NCBI GenBank assembly: GCA_030532365.1
Contig: JAUNLH010000014.1
Span: 1 to 40,000 of the forward strand
Length of the DNA stretch: 40,000 nucleotides
Origin: Porphyromonas sp.
GTDB lineage: Bacteria; Bacteroidota; Bacteroidia; Bacteroidales; Porphyromonadaceae
Direction of reading: 5' to 3'
Both the position numbers and the translations under genes were made by a program. A model generated the notes under the pieces. That model saw only the letters and a program-made list of their open reading frames with translations, did no database searches and was not told where the DNA came from. Position 1 is the first letter of the stretch, and each line of letters opens with the position of its first letter. Below, piece by piece: positions 8,885 through 16,269 of this stretch.

Positions 8885-9490
8885 TAGGCTATCGGTGGCA
8901 TCTCACATCGGCTCTTATAGAAAAGTGATACTCAAGGGTACCAAAAAGCGCCCTCGAAGGATCGATAATTCTGACATCGGAACTTAATGCGATCCGAGTT
9001 GGGAACTTAGAGTTGTCGAAGTTCGGAACTTAGATCGATCGAAGTTGGGAACTTAGATTTTCTGAGTTCGGAAGTCATTTTGCGCTCAGCTCCAAACTCG
9101 CACTGACAAACACTTCCTATAGCATGCTCCTCTCACCCAACTTTGATTTCCCAAACAACCGACGACCCTCTGCATTGGCATACATTATAATATCCACAAA
9201 GTCTAAATATGCAACTCTCACAGCCCAACATATAAGACATGGAGAGTGCGACACCGCGAGCACTTCAACCGATAGAAGGGCAAACGATCTGCTCACAAAG
9301 ACCGACAATAGACGAACCGCTGACACTATTTTCTAAGGTTTAAGAGTATTTGTATAGCACACCCAGTCGCAAATGGTATTTATTCTAAAAAATCTCTACA
9401 AATAGGGTAGACTAAGAAATGTTTTGAGTATCTTTATGCGACAGAGGAATTTACGGAATCCACAAAACCAAACATATATCAAAAACAGAC
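8885..9490. other. Intergenic region between tilS and the NagB-like fusion
   Basis: These 606 bases hold the second copy of the 23-bp palindromic array (8973-9072). The rest, about 9075-9490, becomes more A+T-rich. Two overlapping short open frames near 9117-9336, one on each strand, resemble no protein family I know and are judged non-coding. A near-consensus -7 box, TATCTTTA (9429-9436), lies 55 bases before the next gene and may be its promoter. Confidence 0.6.
8973..9072 (+). repeat. 23-bp palindromic array, copy 2
   Basis: Units begin at 8973, 8996, 9019 and 9042, exactly 23 bp apart, and the terminal half-unit GAGTTCGGAA starts at 9064, 22 bp on. Unit cores are GACATCGGAACTT (degenerate), GAGTTGGGAACTT, AAGTTCGGAACTT and AAGTTGGGAACTT. 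The centre triplets here are CGG or GGG, whereas copy 4 uses CCC throughout. The element begins 89 bp past the tilS stop codon and points toward the downstream gene. Confidence 0.88.
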
Positions 9491-11482
9491 ATGATACGTT
9501 ATAATCTCAGTTCGCAAGTAGCTCTGACACACGTCGAAGAGCGTCTTTATAGACCTCTCAACGCATTTGAAGAGCAGATCCTCACGAGCAAGGAGCGAAT
9601 ACCGACCGACATTTATCCGACCAAGGAGGAGGCGGCAAAAGTCATTGTAGATAACCTCTCTCTTGAGATCCGCTCCCACGCTAGCGAAGGCGAGCACTAC
9701 ACAATCGCCATCTCAGGTGGGCATAGCCCCATCGCTGTACTGCAAGAGCTGGTGAAGCGCCATAAGGAGGAGGGTCTTTCGTTTAAGAACGTCCACCTCA
9801 TCCCGATGTATGAGTTTTACCCACTCAAGGATACCTCTGTGGGTGTCCTAGCAGAGCTTAGAGAGGAGTTTATCAAGCATGTCGACATACCTGAGAGCAA
9901 TATCCACTACTTTGATGCTACGGTAGGGCAAGATGCGATCGAGCGTAGTGCAAGGAAGCTAGAGGAGACGCTCGCAGAGCTGGGTGGCATCGACTGCCTG
10001 ATCGTAGGGATAGGGCGCCGTGGTTCCATCGGCATGAATGCCCCTGGTACATCTGCCAATGCTGGTGCAGGGCTGGCAGTACTCGACAAGACCTCACGCA
10101 AGGAGGCTGCCAATAGCTTTAACCACCAAGACAACGTGCCCAATACTGCAATCACACTCGGATTGAAAGATGTGATGAAAGCGAAGAAAGTGGTGATGCT
10201 TGCTTGGGGTGATGCTAAGGCTGATATGCTAAAAAGGATCGTCGAGGATAAGCCCTCAGAGATGTGTCCTGCCTCTCTCTTTCAACTCCATGATGATGTA
10301 CAGATATATGCTGACCTACAGGCTGCGGATATGCTGACACGCATCAGACACCCATGGATCGTGACAGACAACATGCAGTGGACTGACCAACTGACCCGTC
10401 GTGCAGTCTGCTGGCTCTCCCTTGAGACCGAGAAGCCGATCCTGAAGCTAACGCATGATGATTACATCGACCATAAGCTCGGCAATCTGCTTGCAGTGTA
10501 TGGCTCTGCTTACGATGTAAATATCAAGATATTCAACGACATACAGCACACCATCACCGGATGGCCAGGGGGCAAGCCCAACTCTGACGACTCCAACCGC
10601 CCCGAGCGTGCAGTGCCCGAGAGAAAGCGTGTCTTGATCTTTAGCCCTCACCCCGATGATGACGTGATCTCAATGGGTGGGACATTTCATCGCCTAGTGG
10701 AGCAGGGGCACGATGTACACATAGCTTACCAAACTTCAGGTAACATCGCCGTAGGGGACGAGGAGGTGATCCGCTATCTCTCCTATCTACGCAATGTCGC
10801 CAAGGAGCTTAACATGGAGGAGAGCCCCATCATGGAGCACGCTCTGAAGCTCCGCCACTTCCTCCTGCACGAGAAGGAGGAGGGCTCTGTGGAGATCCCA
10901 GAGGTGAGATTTATGAAAGGCACCATCCGCCAAGAGGAGGCGCGCACCGCATGTCGCTTCCTTGGAGTGGAGGAGGATCATGTGCACTTCCTCAACCTGC
11001 CATTCTACGAGACAGGAGCGATCAAGAAGGGCGACCTCACCGAGGAGGACATCAATATCATCATCGACCTACTCCATGAGGTAAAGCCGCACCAGATCTT
11101 TGTCGCCGGCGACCTAGCTGACCCTCACGGTACGCACAAGGTATGTCTCGATGCCGCATTTGCCGCAATCGACCAGGTGAAGCATGAGGAGTGGTTTAAG
11201 GACTGCTGGATATGGATGTATCGCGGTGCCTGGGCTGAGTGGGAGATCGACCACATAGAGATGGCAGTGCCGATGAGCCCGGAGCAGCTCCGCTTTAAGA
11301 GGAATAGCATCCTCAAGCACCAGTCACAGATGGAGAGTGCTCCATTCTTAGGCGACGACGAGCGCCTCTTCTGGCAACGCTCAGAGGACCGTAACCGTGC
11401 CACTGCAGAGCTATACCGTCAGCTTGGTCTTGCCTCTTACGAGGCGATAGAGGCATTTGTCCGCTATCACCCGGTTGACTAA
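9491..11482 (+). CDS. Glucosamine-6-phosphate deaminase-like domain fused to PIG-L deacetylase
   Basis: This 663-residue protein joins an N-terminal NagB-like domain (about 50-330) to a C-terminal PIG-L/LmbE N-deacetylase domain (about 375-640). The PIG-L part keeps its zinc-site motifs: SPHPDDDVISMGG (near 384) and ADPHGTH (near 541). It should hydrolyse an N-acetyl group from an amino-sugar compound. In the NagB part the usual motifs are altered: SGGHSP replaces TGSTP, PMYEFYP stands where E. coli NagB has NMDEYVG, and GIGRRGSIGMNAPG where it has a DGHIAFNEPG-type loop. The catalytic Asp, His and Glu are therefore absent, so deaminase activity is doubtful. Full-length fusions of this kind are common in Bacteroidales. 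It is transcribed alone, before a hairpin at 11501-11546. Confidence 0.85.
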   Translation: MIRYNLSSQVALTHVEERLYRPLNAFEEQILTSKERIPTDIYPTKEEAAKVIVDNLSLEIRSHASEGEHYTIAISGGHSPIAVLQELVKRHKEEGLSFKNVHLIPMYEFYPLKDTSVGVLAELREEFIKHVDIPESNIHYFDATVGQDAIERSARKLEETLAELGGIDCLIVGIGRRGSIGMNAPGTSANAGAGLAVLDKTSRKEAANSFNHQDNVPNTAITLGLKDVMKAKKVVMLAWGDAKADMLKRIVEDKPSEMCPASLFQLHDDVQIYADLQAADMLTRIRHPWIVTDNMQWTDQLTRRAVCWLSLETEKPILKLTHDDYIDHKLGNLLAVYGSAYDVNIKIFNDIQHTITGWPGGKPNSDDSNRPERAVPERKRVLIFSPHPDDDVISMGGTFHRLVEQGHDVHIAYQTSGNIAVGDEEVIRYLSYLRNVAKELNMEESPIMEHALKLRHFLLHEKEEGSVEIPEVRFMKGTIRQEEARTACRFLGVEEDHVHFLNLPFYETGAIKKGDLTEEDINIIIDLLHEVKPHQIFVAGDLADPHGTHKVCLDAAFAAIDQVKHEEWFKDCWIWMYRGAWAEWEIDHIEMAVPMSPEQLRFKRNSILKHQSQMESAPFLGDDERLFWQRSEDRNRATAELYRQLGLASYEAIEAFVRYHPVD

Positions 11483-11500
11483 GGAGAGTTAGTAGTATAG

Positions 11501-11546
11501 AGCCACGCAGGTCATCGAAGTCCTATACTTCGGTGACCTGTAGGCT
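11501..11546 (+). terminator. Strong hairpin between the NagB-like fusion and queC
   Basis: CAGGTCATCGAAG (11508-11520) pairs with CTTCGGTGACCTG (11528-11540) over 13 bp including one G-U pair, with a 7-base loop. AGCC/GGCT extends the stem beyond a small internal loop. It is followed by ATTAAACTTT rather than a clean T-run. It could terminate the upstream transcript or control read-through into queC, whose ATG is 18 bases further on. Confidence 0.55.
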
Positions 11547-11564
11547 ATTAAACTTTAGACAGAG

Positions 11565-12221
11565 ATGGAGAAAGATTCTATCATTGTACTATCTGGTGGC
11601 ATGGACAGTGTGACCTTGCTCCATGACTACCAGCAACAAATAGCACTGGCTATTACGTTTGACTACGGCAGCAACCACAACGCTCGCGAGATAGAGTGTG
11701 CCAAGTGGCACTGCCAAGAGTTAGGGATCGAGCATATCGTAGTACGGCTAACGCTCCTCAGGGAGTTGCTCTCTTCCTCCCTCTTTGAGGGCGCTGAGCA
11801 GATACCCGAGGGTAGCTACGGTGAGGAGAACATGAAGTCAACGGTTGTGCCGTTTCGCAACGGCATCATGCTCTCCATGGCTTGTGGGGTGGCAGAGAGT
11901 CGAGGGCTGAAGCAGGTGCTCATAGCTAACCACTCGGGCGATCATGCGATCTATCCGGACTGCACCTCCGACTTTATAAAAGCTATGGATGGCGCCATGC
12001 AAGCAGGTACATACGATCATGTGTCGCTCTTAGCTCCTTACACTCAGCTCTCTAAGGGCGAGATAGCTAAGATCGGGAAGCGACTTAATCTGGACTACAG
12101 CACCACCTACTCGTGTTACAAAGGTGGGGAGATACAGTGTGGAGTGTGCGCCACTTGTGTGGAGCGAAAAGAGGCGATGCGGGAGGCTGGGATAGAAGAT
12201 ACGACTAAGTATGAGCAGTAG
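11565..12221 (+). CDS. queC: 7-cyano-7-deazaguanine synthase QueC
   Basis: QueC converts 7-carboxy-7-deazaguanine and ammonia to preQ0 using ATP, on the path to the tRNA base queuosine. The PP-loop IIVLSGGMDSVTLLHDY sits at residues 6-22. Other family segments are FDYGSNHNAREIECA, VPFRNGIMLSMA, and the zinc-binding cysteine cluster SCYKGGEIQCGVCATCVER (four cysteines, about residues 185-203). The length of 218 residues is normal. Its end overlaps queD by 11 bp, so queC, queD and queE form one operon. The hairpin just upstream (11501-11546) may separate it from the preceding gene. Confidence 0.97.
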   Translation: MEKDSIIVLSGGMDSVTLLHDYQQQIALAITFDYGSNHNAREIECAKWHCQELGIEHIVVRLTLLRELLSSSLFEGAEQIPEGSYGEENMKSTVVPFRNGIMLSMACGVAESRGLKQVLIANHSGDHAIYPDCTSDFIKAMDGAMQAGTYDHVSLLAPYTQLSKGEIAKIGKRLNLDYSTTYSCYKGGEIQCGVCATCVERKEAMREAGIEDTTKYEQ

Positions 12222-12648
12222 GATAAGTGCAGAGAGGTACCACGATATATCGTGCGGTCATCGTGTAGTAGGGCATGGTGGGAAGTGCCGCCTACTGCAC
12301 GGTCATAACTATAGGATCCACTTTAGAGTGGAGGCGAATGCAGATCAGCTCGACGATCTCGGGATGGTGCTTGACTTTGGCGTCATCAAGAAGACCCTAT
12401 GCCGATGGCTAGAGGATACGTGGGATCATCGCTTCCTGATCTGGGAGGAGGATCCGCTATTACCTGCTCTTAAGGAGGTCTCGGCTGAGAGTCTCGTGGT
12501 CATCCCCTTTAATCCCACTGCTGAGCAGATTGCCAACTACCTCGTAGAGGAGGTCGCGCCAACGCTCCTAGAGCCATACGGCTGTCGACTGACCCACTGT
12601 CGGGTAGAGGAGACGCGCAAGTGCTCAGCTTCGGCTTTTGTGGAATGA
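12211..12648 (+). CDS. queD: 6-carboxy-5,6,7,8-tetrahydropterin synthase QueD
   Basis: QueD makes 6-carboxytetrahydropterin from dihydroneopterin triphosphate, the step before QueE. It belongs to the 6-pyruvoyltetrahydropterin synthase fold. Visible motifs are the zinc ligands in SCGHRV and LLHGHNYRI, the catalytic cysteine in GGKCRLLHGH, the WDHRFL segment, and the substrate-binding glutamate in RVEETRKCSA. Its 145 residues are slightly longer than the E. coli enzyme. The ATG lies inside queC (11-bp overlap), and the stop codon overlaps the queE start as ATGA, so the three are translationally coupled. Confidence 0.95.
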   Translation: MSSRISAERYHDISCGHRVVGHGGKCRLLHGHNYRIHFRVEANADQLDDLGMVLDFGVIKKTLCRWLEDTWDHRFLIWEEDPLLPALKEVSAESLVVIPFNPTAEQIANYLVEEVAPTLLEPYGCRLTHCRVEETRKCSASAFVE

Positions 12649-13244
12649 GGGTCGTAGAGATCTTTAAGTCAATTCAAGGCGAGGGAGCCAACACCGGGCG
12701 CCTGGCGACCTTCGTACGTCTGGCAGGGTGCAACCTGAACTGCTGGTACTGCGATACGGAGTGGCGCCACGGTATTGATATGTCTCTGGAGGAGATAACA
12801 CGCAGGGTCGAGGCTCTGGGGTGCCGTTTCCTCATCTGGACAGGTGGGGAGCCGACGCTTCAACTAACGGAGGAGGTGGTAGCTCACTTCAAAGCTCTCG
12901 GCTACACGCAAGCGATAGAGACCAATGGTACCATCACACCTCCGAAGGGGATTGACTATATCTCTTGTAGCCCGAAGGTAGGACTGGAGGTGTTGCGAAA
13001 GACCTTTGCCAATCGCACGATTGGAGAGCTCCGCTACCCCTATGGTGCAGAAATAGAGACTCCGCCAGCGATAGAAGAGCTACCGCCCGCGGAGCATTAT
13101 TTTGTGTCGCCTATATTCTTAGGTAAAGAGCGAGTGAGGGAAGAGTACAGACCAGAGCACTTGGCGCTTTGTCTTGACTTCATCGAGAAAGATCCCCGAT
13201 GGCGTCTCTCCCTGCAAGTTCATAAGCTGATCAACGTCCCTTGA
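12645..13244 (+). CDS. queE: 7-carboxy-7-deazaguanine synthase QueE (radical SAM)
   Basis: QueE is a radical SAM enzyme that contracts 6-carboxytetrahydropterin to 7-carboxy-7-deazaguanine. The N-terminus reads VEIFKSIQGEGANTGR, FVRLAGCNLNCWYCDTEW, with the cluster-binding CX3CX2C as CNLNCWYC, then IWTGGEPTLQ and a SAM-binding region. The length of 199 residues is typical for the short form. The ATG at 12645 overlaps the queD stop (ATGA) and is preferred over an in-frame GTG at 12621 that would add eight unconserved residues. It is the last gene of the que operon and converges on the zinc-ribbon gene. Confidence 0.95.
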   Translation: MRVVEIFKSIQGEGANTGRLATFVRLAGCNLNCWYCDTEWRHGIDMSLEEITRRVEALGCRFLIWTGGEPTLQLTEEVVAHFKALGYTQAIETNGTITPPKGIDYISCSPKVGLEVLRKTFANRTIGELRYPYGAEIETPPAIEELPPAEHYFVSPIFLGKERVREEYRPEHLALCLDFIEKDPRWRLSLQVHKLINVP

Positions 13245-13246
13245 CC

Positions 13247-13312
13247 AGAACTCACCTCTCGGCAGAATAGAACTCCCTTCGCTCTGAACTAAAACTCCCT
13301 GCGTGGGGAATA
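13247..13312. repeat. Three imperfect 22-bp tandem repeats
   Basis: Three contiguous 22-base units (13247-13268, 13269-13290, 13291-13312) start with AGAACTCAC, AGAACTCCC and AAAACTCCC. Neighbouring units agree at 13-14 of 22 positions by eye. The array fills the 74-bp gap between the convergent stop codons of queE and the zinc-ribbon gene. It has no resemblance to the 23-bp palindromic arrays elsewhere in the window. Confidence 0.45.
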
Positions 13313-13318
13313 GGAGCA

Positions 13319-14101
13319 TTAGAGCTCTAGAGACTCTTCTGCCTCGACAGCAAGCTCGGGATCAACCAAGATGCGACCACAGTACTCACAAGTAATGATC
13401 TTGCGGTGTGCCTTTAGGTCAAGCACCGTCTGGGGTGGGATCTTATTAAAACATCCGAGGCACGCTTCATCCTCTACAGTAACGACGGCGAGCCCATTGT
13501 GAGTAGCGTGGCGTGTCCTATTAAAGGCAGTCAAGACGCGAGGTTCGATCAGCGGTTCTAGCTTCTTAGCCTCTTCTTGCAGCTCATCCTCCTCCTGCTT
13601 GGTCTCAGCAATGATCTCGTCGAGCTCCTTGTGCTTCATCTCTAGGATCTCAGTTCGCTCCTTGGTCTCATCCATCAATAGCGCCATCTCCCCCTTAATA
13701 TGCTCGATCCGAGCTTGATCTTCGCTGATCTCTTTCTCGTAGAGCTGTACGTCGAGCTTCTGGTTTTCGAGCTCCTTTGAGATCATGTCGTACTCTCGGT
13801 TGTTGCGGATCTCATTGAGCTCCACCTCGTACTTCTCGATCTTTTGCTTGGTAACTCGGATTCGCTCTTGATTCTGCTCGATGAATTCTTGTAGCTTTTC
13901 GCACTCCTCCTCCATCTTATGGTAGCGCGTCTTTCTACCCTCCAACTCGTCCTCCAACTCCTGAACTTCGAGTGGGAGTTCCCCACGAATGGTGCGGATA
14001 CGATCGATCTTAGAAGAGACGATCTGCAATTGATACAGTGCCTTCAAACGCTCTCTGATAGAGAGTTCTTTGGCATTAGCTTCGCTTATATTCTTAGCCA
14101 T
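13319..14101 (-). CDS. Coiled-coil protein with C-terminal C4 zinc ribbon
   Basis: The 260-residue protein is mostly long charged helices with heptad-like leucine and isoleucine spacing (about residues 10-195), predicted coiled coil. It ends in a C4 zinc ribbon: ACLGCFNKIPPQ (about 213-224) and ITCEYCGRILVDPE (about 237-250). This arrangement is widespread in bacteria and usually annotated as a C4-type zinc-ribbon protein; a nucleic-acid-binding role is assumed rather than shown. It is the last gene of the TPR/mltG/NIF3-like operon, 26 bp after the NIF3-like gene. Confidence 0.9.
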   Translation of the reverse strand: MAKNISEANAKELSIRERLKALYQLQIVSSKIDRIRTIRGELPLEVQELEDELEGRKTRYHKMEEECEKLQEFIEQNQERIRVTKQKIEKYEVELNEIRNNREYDMISKELENQKLDVQLYEKEISEDQARIEHIKGEMALLMDETKERTEILEMKHKELDEIIAETKQEEDELQEEAKKLEPLIEPRVLTAFNRTRHATHNGLAVVTVEDEACLGCFNKIPPQTVLDLKAHRKIITCEYCGRILVDPELAVEAEESLEL

Positions 14102-14127
14102 GACTTAGTCCTTTTGAAATGCATTCG

Positions 14128-15222
14128 TTAGCGATATGATATTGGATTCATCGAGCTACTGGCTCTCCGAACTGCAAATGTACCATTTTTTTGCGACAAG
14201 GTGTTGTACAAAATATCCTCAGAGAGGTATTCGGACTCATAGTGCCCTATAGTAACAAGCGTCACGAGGTCCATCGCATCATAATAATCGTTGTACTTCG
14301 CCTCTCCGGTAATAAAGAGGTCAGCACCAGCGGAGGCCGCAGCATGGATGTATTCCCTACACGCTCCGCCACCGTACGCTATGCGCTGCACCGGATCTTT
14401 CAGTACCTTGCTGTGAGCGATGGAGTGTATGGGCTGCCACGCTTTCATGCGGTCAAAGAGTTCCTCCAGCGCCACTGGCTCAGGCAGATCCCCCACCACT
14501 CCTCCGCCTAGGTTCGGGTCTTGGTGCATAATAGGCACCACATCTATCGCAGGCTCCTCGTATGGATGTACCTTGCGGATTACATGCAAGGCACGCGCGA
14601 GATCCACCTTAGCACAAAGAGAGGTGACCATCACTTCCGGCTCCATGTGCCACACACCCTGCTCTCCTACATGTGGGTGAGCACCTGACTGCGGACGAAA
14701 ACGCCCCTCACCTCGAACGGAAAAGGAGGTGCCATCGTACTGCCCTTGTCGTCCTATCCCTGCTTCCATCAGCGCTCTTCTAAGTTCGTCGGCGCTACCT
14801 TCCGAGATGTAGGTCACCACCTTGTAGTGATGCCCCTCAAGCGGTGCCAGCGCTCTCATGTTTTGTAGCCCCATGCGCTCACCCCAATAGGCATTGATCC
14901 CCCGCGGACTATTATCCAAATTGGTGTGCGCTGCGTATAAGACAAGGTCGTTTCTTAGCACCATCTGCACAGTACGCTCTACGTAAGTACGATTTGAGAT
15001 GCGCTTCAGCGGGTGGAAGAGCAGAGGATGGTGGGTCACGATTAGGTTACAACCGTGCTCCAGAGCCTCTTCTATCACTGCTTCAGTGGCATCAATGGCG
15101 ACCAGGACACCCGAGAGCTCCTGCTCCGGATCTCCCAACTGCAGTCCTGAGTTGTCCCACGACTCCTGCAGCGCCAATGGGTAGTGCTGCTCCAGGTGTT
15201 GCAATAACTCCTTGATCTTCAT
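14128..15222 (-). CDS. Nif3-like dinuclear metal-centre protein (YqfO type)
   Basis: A 364-residue NIF3/DUF34 family protein. Family segments visible are ESWDNSGLQLGD near the N-terminus, the metal-binding NLIVTHHPLLFHPLKRI (about 58-74), AAHTNLDN, and near the C-terminus the GEAKYNDYYDA and IGHYESE metal-ligand segments. The insert at about 125-230, containing KVHPYEEPAIDV, is the CutA-like middle domain of the long YqfO form. The biochemical function of the family is unsettled; a GTP cyclohydrolase I type 2 label is often given without proof. It lies directly after mltG with almost no gap. Confidence 0.93.
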   Translation of the reverse strand: MKIKELLQHLEQHYPLALQESWDNSGLQLGDPEQELSGVLVAIDATEAVIEEALEHGCNLIVTHHPLLFHPLKRISNRTYVERTVQMVLRNDLVLYAAHTNLDNSPRGINAYWGERMGLQNMRALAPLEGHHYKVVTYISEGSADELRRALMEAGIGRQGQYDGTSFSVRGEGRFRPQSGAHPHVGEQGVWHMEPEVMVTSLCAKVDLARALHVIRKVHPYEEPAIDVVPIMHQDPNLGGGVVGDLPEPVALEELFDRMKAWQPIHSIAHSKVLKDPVQRIAYGGGACREYIHAAASAGADLFITGEAKYNDYYDAMDLVTLVTIGHYESEYLSEDILYNTLSQKNGTFAVRRASSSMNPISYR

Positions 15223-15223
15223 C

Positions 15224-16267
15224 TCACTTTATATTTCTCGCGTCCAGAGCTCTAGCGTACTTCCGAGCGTTCTTCATGTGCTCTGAGTAGGTGGCAGCAA
15301 AGGCGTGATAGCCACTAAAGTCATCCCTAGCACACATGTATATGTAATTATGATCCACTGCATTAAGCACACCATCTATAGCGCTGATCGAGGGGATACG
15401 TATAGGCGTCGGTGGGAGACCGGCATGGAGGTAGGTGTTGTAGGGGCTATCCACCTTCAGATGTCTGTGCAAGATCCTCCTCAGACCGAAGTCCTGCAAG
15501 GCAAACTTGATGGTCGGATCCGCCTGCAGTGGCATCCCGATCCTCAGACGGTTGAGATAAAGCCCTGCAATCATTGGGTACTCATCCGCTTTTGCACTCT
15601 CCTCTTGCACAATAGCGGCAAGGTTCACCACCTCATCTAGGGTCAGACCTACCACCTCCGCCTGCACCCGTCTCTCGTCGTTCCAAAAGCGCTGGTACTC
15701 CTTCTCGAGTCGCATCATGAGCTCTCTTGGAGTGATGTCCCAATAAACCTCGTATGTATTGGGCAATACACGGTATGCAAAGGTGCTATCCTCCACCCCC
15801 AGCTCCTTCAGCAGCTTCTGGTCGGTCATCGCCTCCGCAATACTTGCACTATCGGCGAGGAGATGCCGAGACATCCTCTTCCAGAGCGTCCCTGGCAGAC
15901 GGGCTGAGTTAAAGGTCAGCTGCACAGGAGATTGTACCCCGTACACCAGCCGGTTGTAAATCGCCCTAGTGGTCAGCCCATACTCGATACGGTAGGCACC
16001 CACAGGTGGCACCACCTCACTGGCTCTCTTCTCCAGCAAAAACCTCAGATCACCAGCAAGAGGCGCATCCATTCTCATCTCTATGCTGTCTACTACAGCC
16101 TGCCAGGTAGCATCAGGGTAGATGTAGAGCCACTTTGCGGACTGCTCCTCACCTAGATTAAAGCCTGGCTCCTTTGCCCATCTATGGTAGGCATAGTAGG
16201 CACCTCCTCCCAGCACCAAGAGCAGTCCGAGCAATAGCCAGAGGACTATCCGTGTCCTTTTCTTCAT
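15224..16267 (-). CDS. mltG: Endolytic transglycosylase MltG (YceG-like)
   Basis: MltG cleaves nascent peptidoglycan glycan strands inside the membrane-proximal wall and is thought to help end their polymerisation. The N-terminus has one membrane anchor (IVLWLLLGLLLVLGGGAYYA, residues 7-26). The YceG catalytic region near residue 215 reads LAAIVQEESAK with the catalytic glutamate, followed by AGLYLNRLRIGMPLQADPT and later YNTYLHAGLPPTPI. The length of 347 residues is typical. It begins 2 bp after the TPR gene and ends 1 bp before the NIF3-like gene. Confidence 0.95.
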   Translation of the reverse strand: MKKRTRIVLWLLLGLLLVLGGGAYYAYHRWAKEPGFNLGEEQSAKWLYIYPDATWQAVVDSIEMRMDAPLAGDLRFLLEKRASEVVPPVGAYRIEYGLTTRAIYNRLVYGVQSPVQLTFNSARLPGTLWKRMSRHLLADSASIAEAMTDQKLLKELGVEDSTFAYRVLPNTYEVYWDITPRELMMRLEKEYQRFWNDERRVQAEVVGLTLDEVVNLAAIVQEESAKADEYPMIAGLYLNRLRIGMPLQADPTIKFALQDFGLRRILHRHLKVDSPYNTYLHAGLPPTPIRIPSISAIDGVLNAVDHNYIYMCARDDFSGYHAFAATYSEHMKNARKYARALDARNIK

Positions 16268-16269
16268 AC

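Noticed and set aside
9117..9336. Two overlapping short open frames, one per strand, in the tilS downstream gap
   Set aside because: They overlap each other and have no recognisable family, promoter or ribosome-binding site.
11501..11564. preQ1 riboswitch upstream of queC
   Set aside because: The hairpin is too long, and the expected short pseudoknot with an A-rich tail pairing into the loop is not seen.
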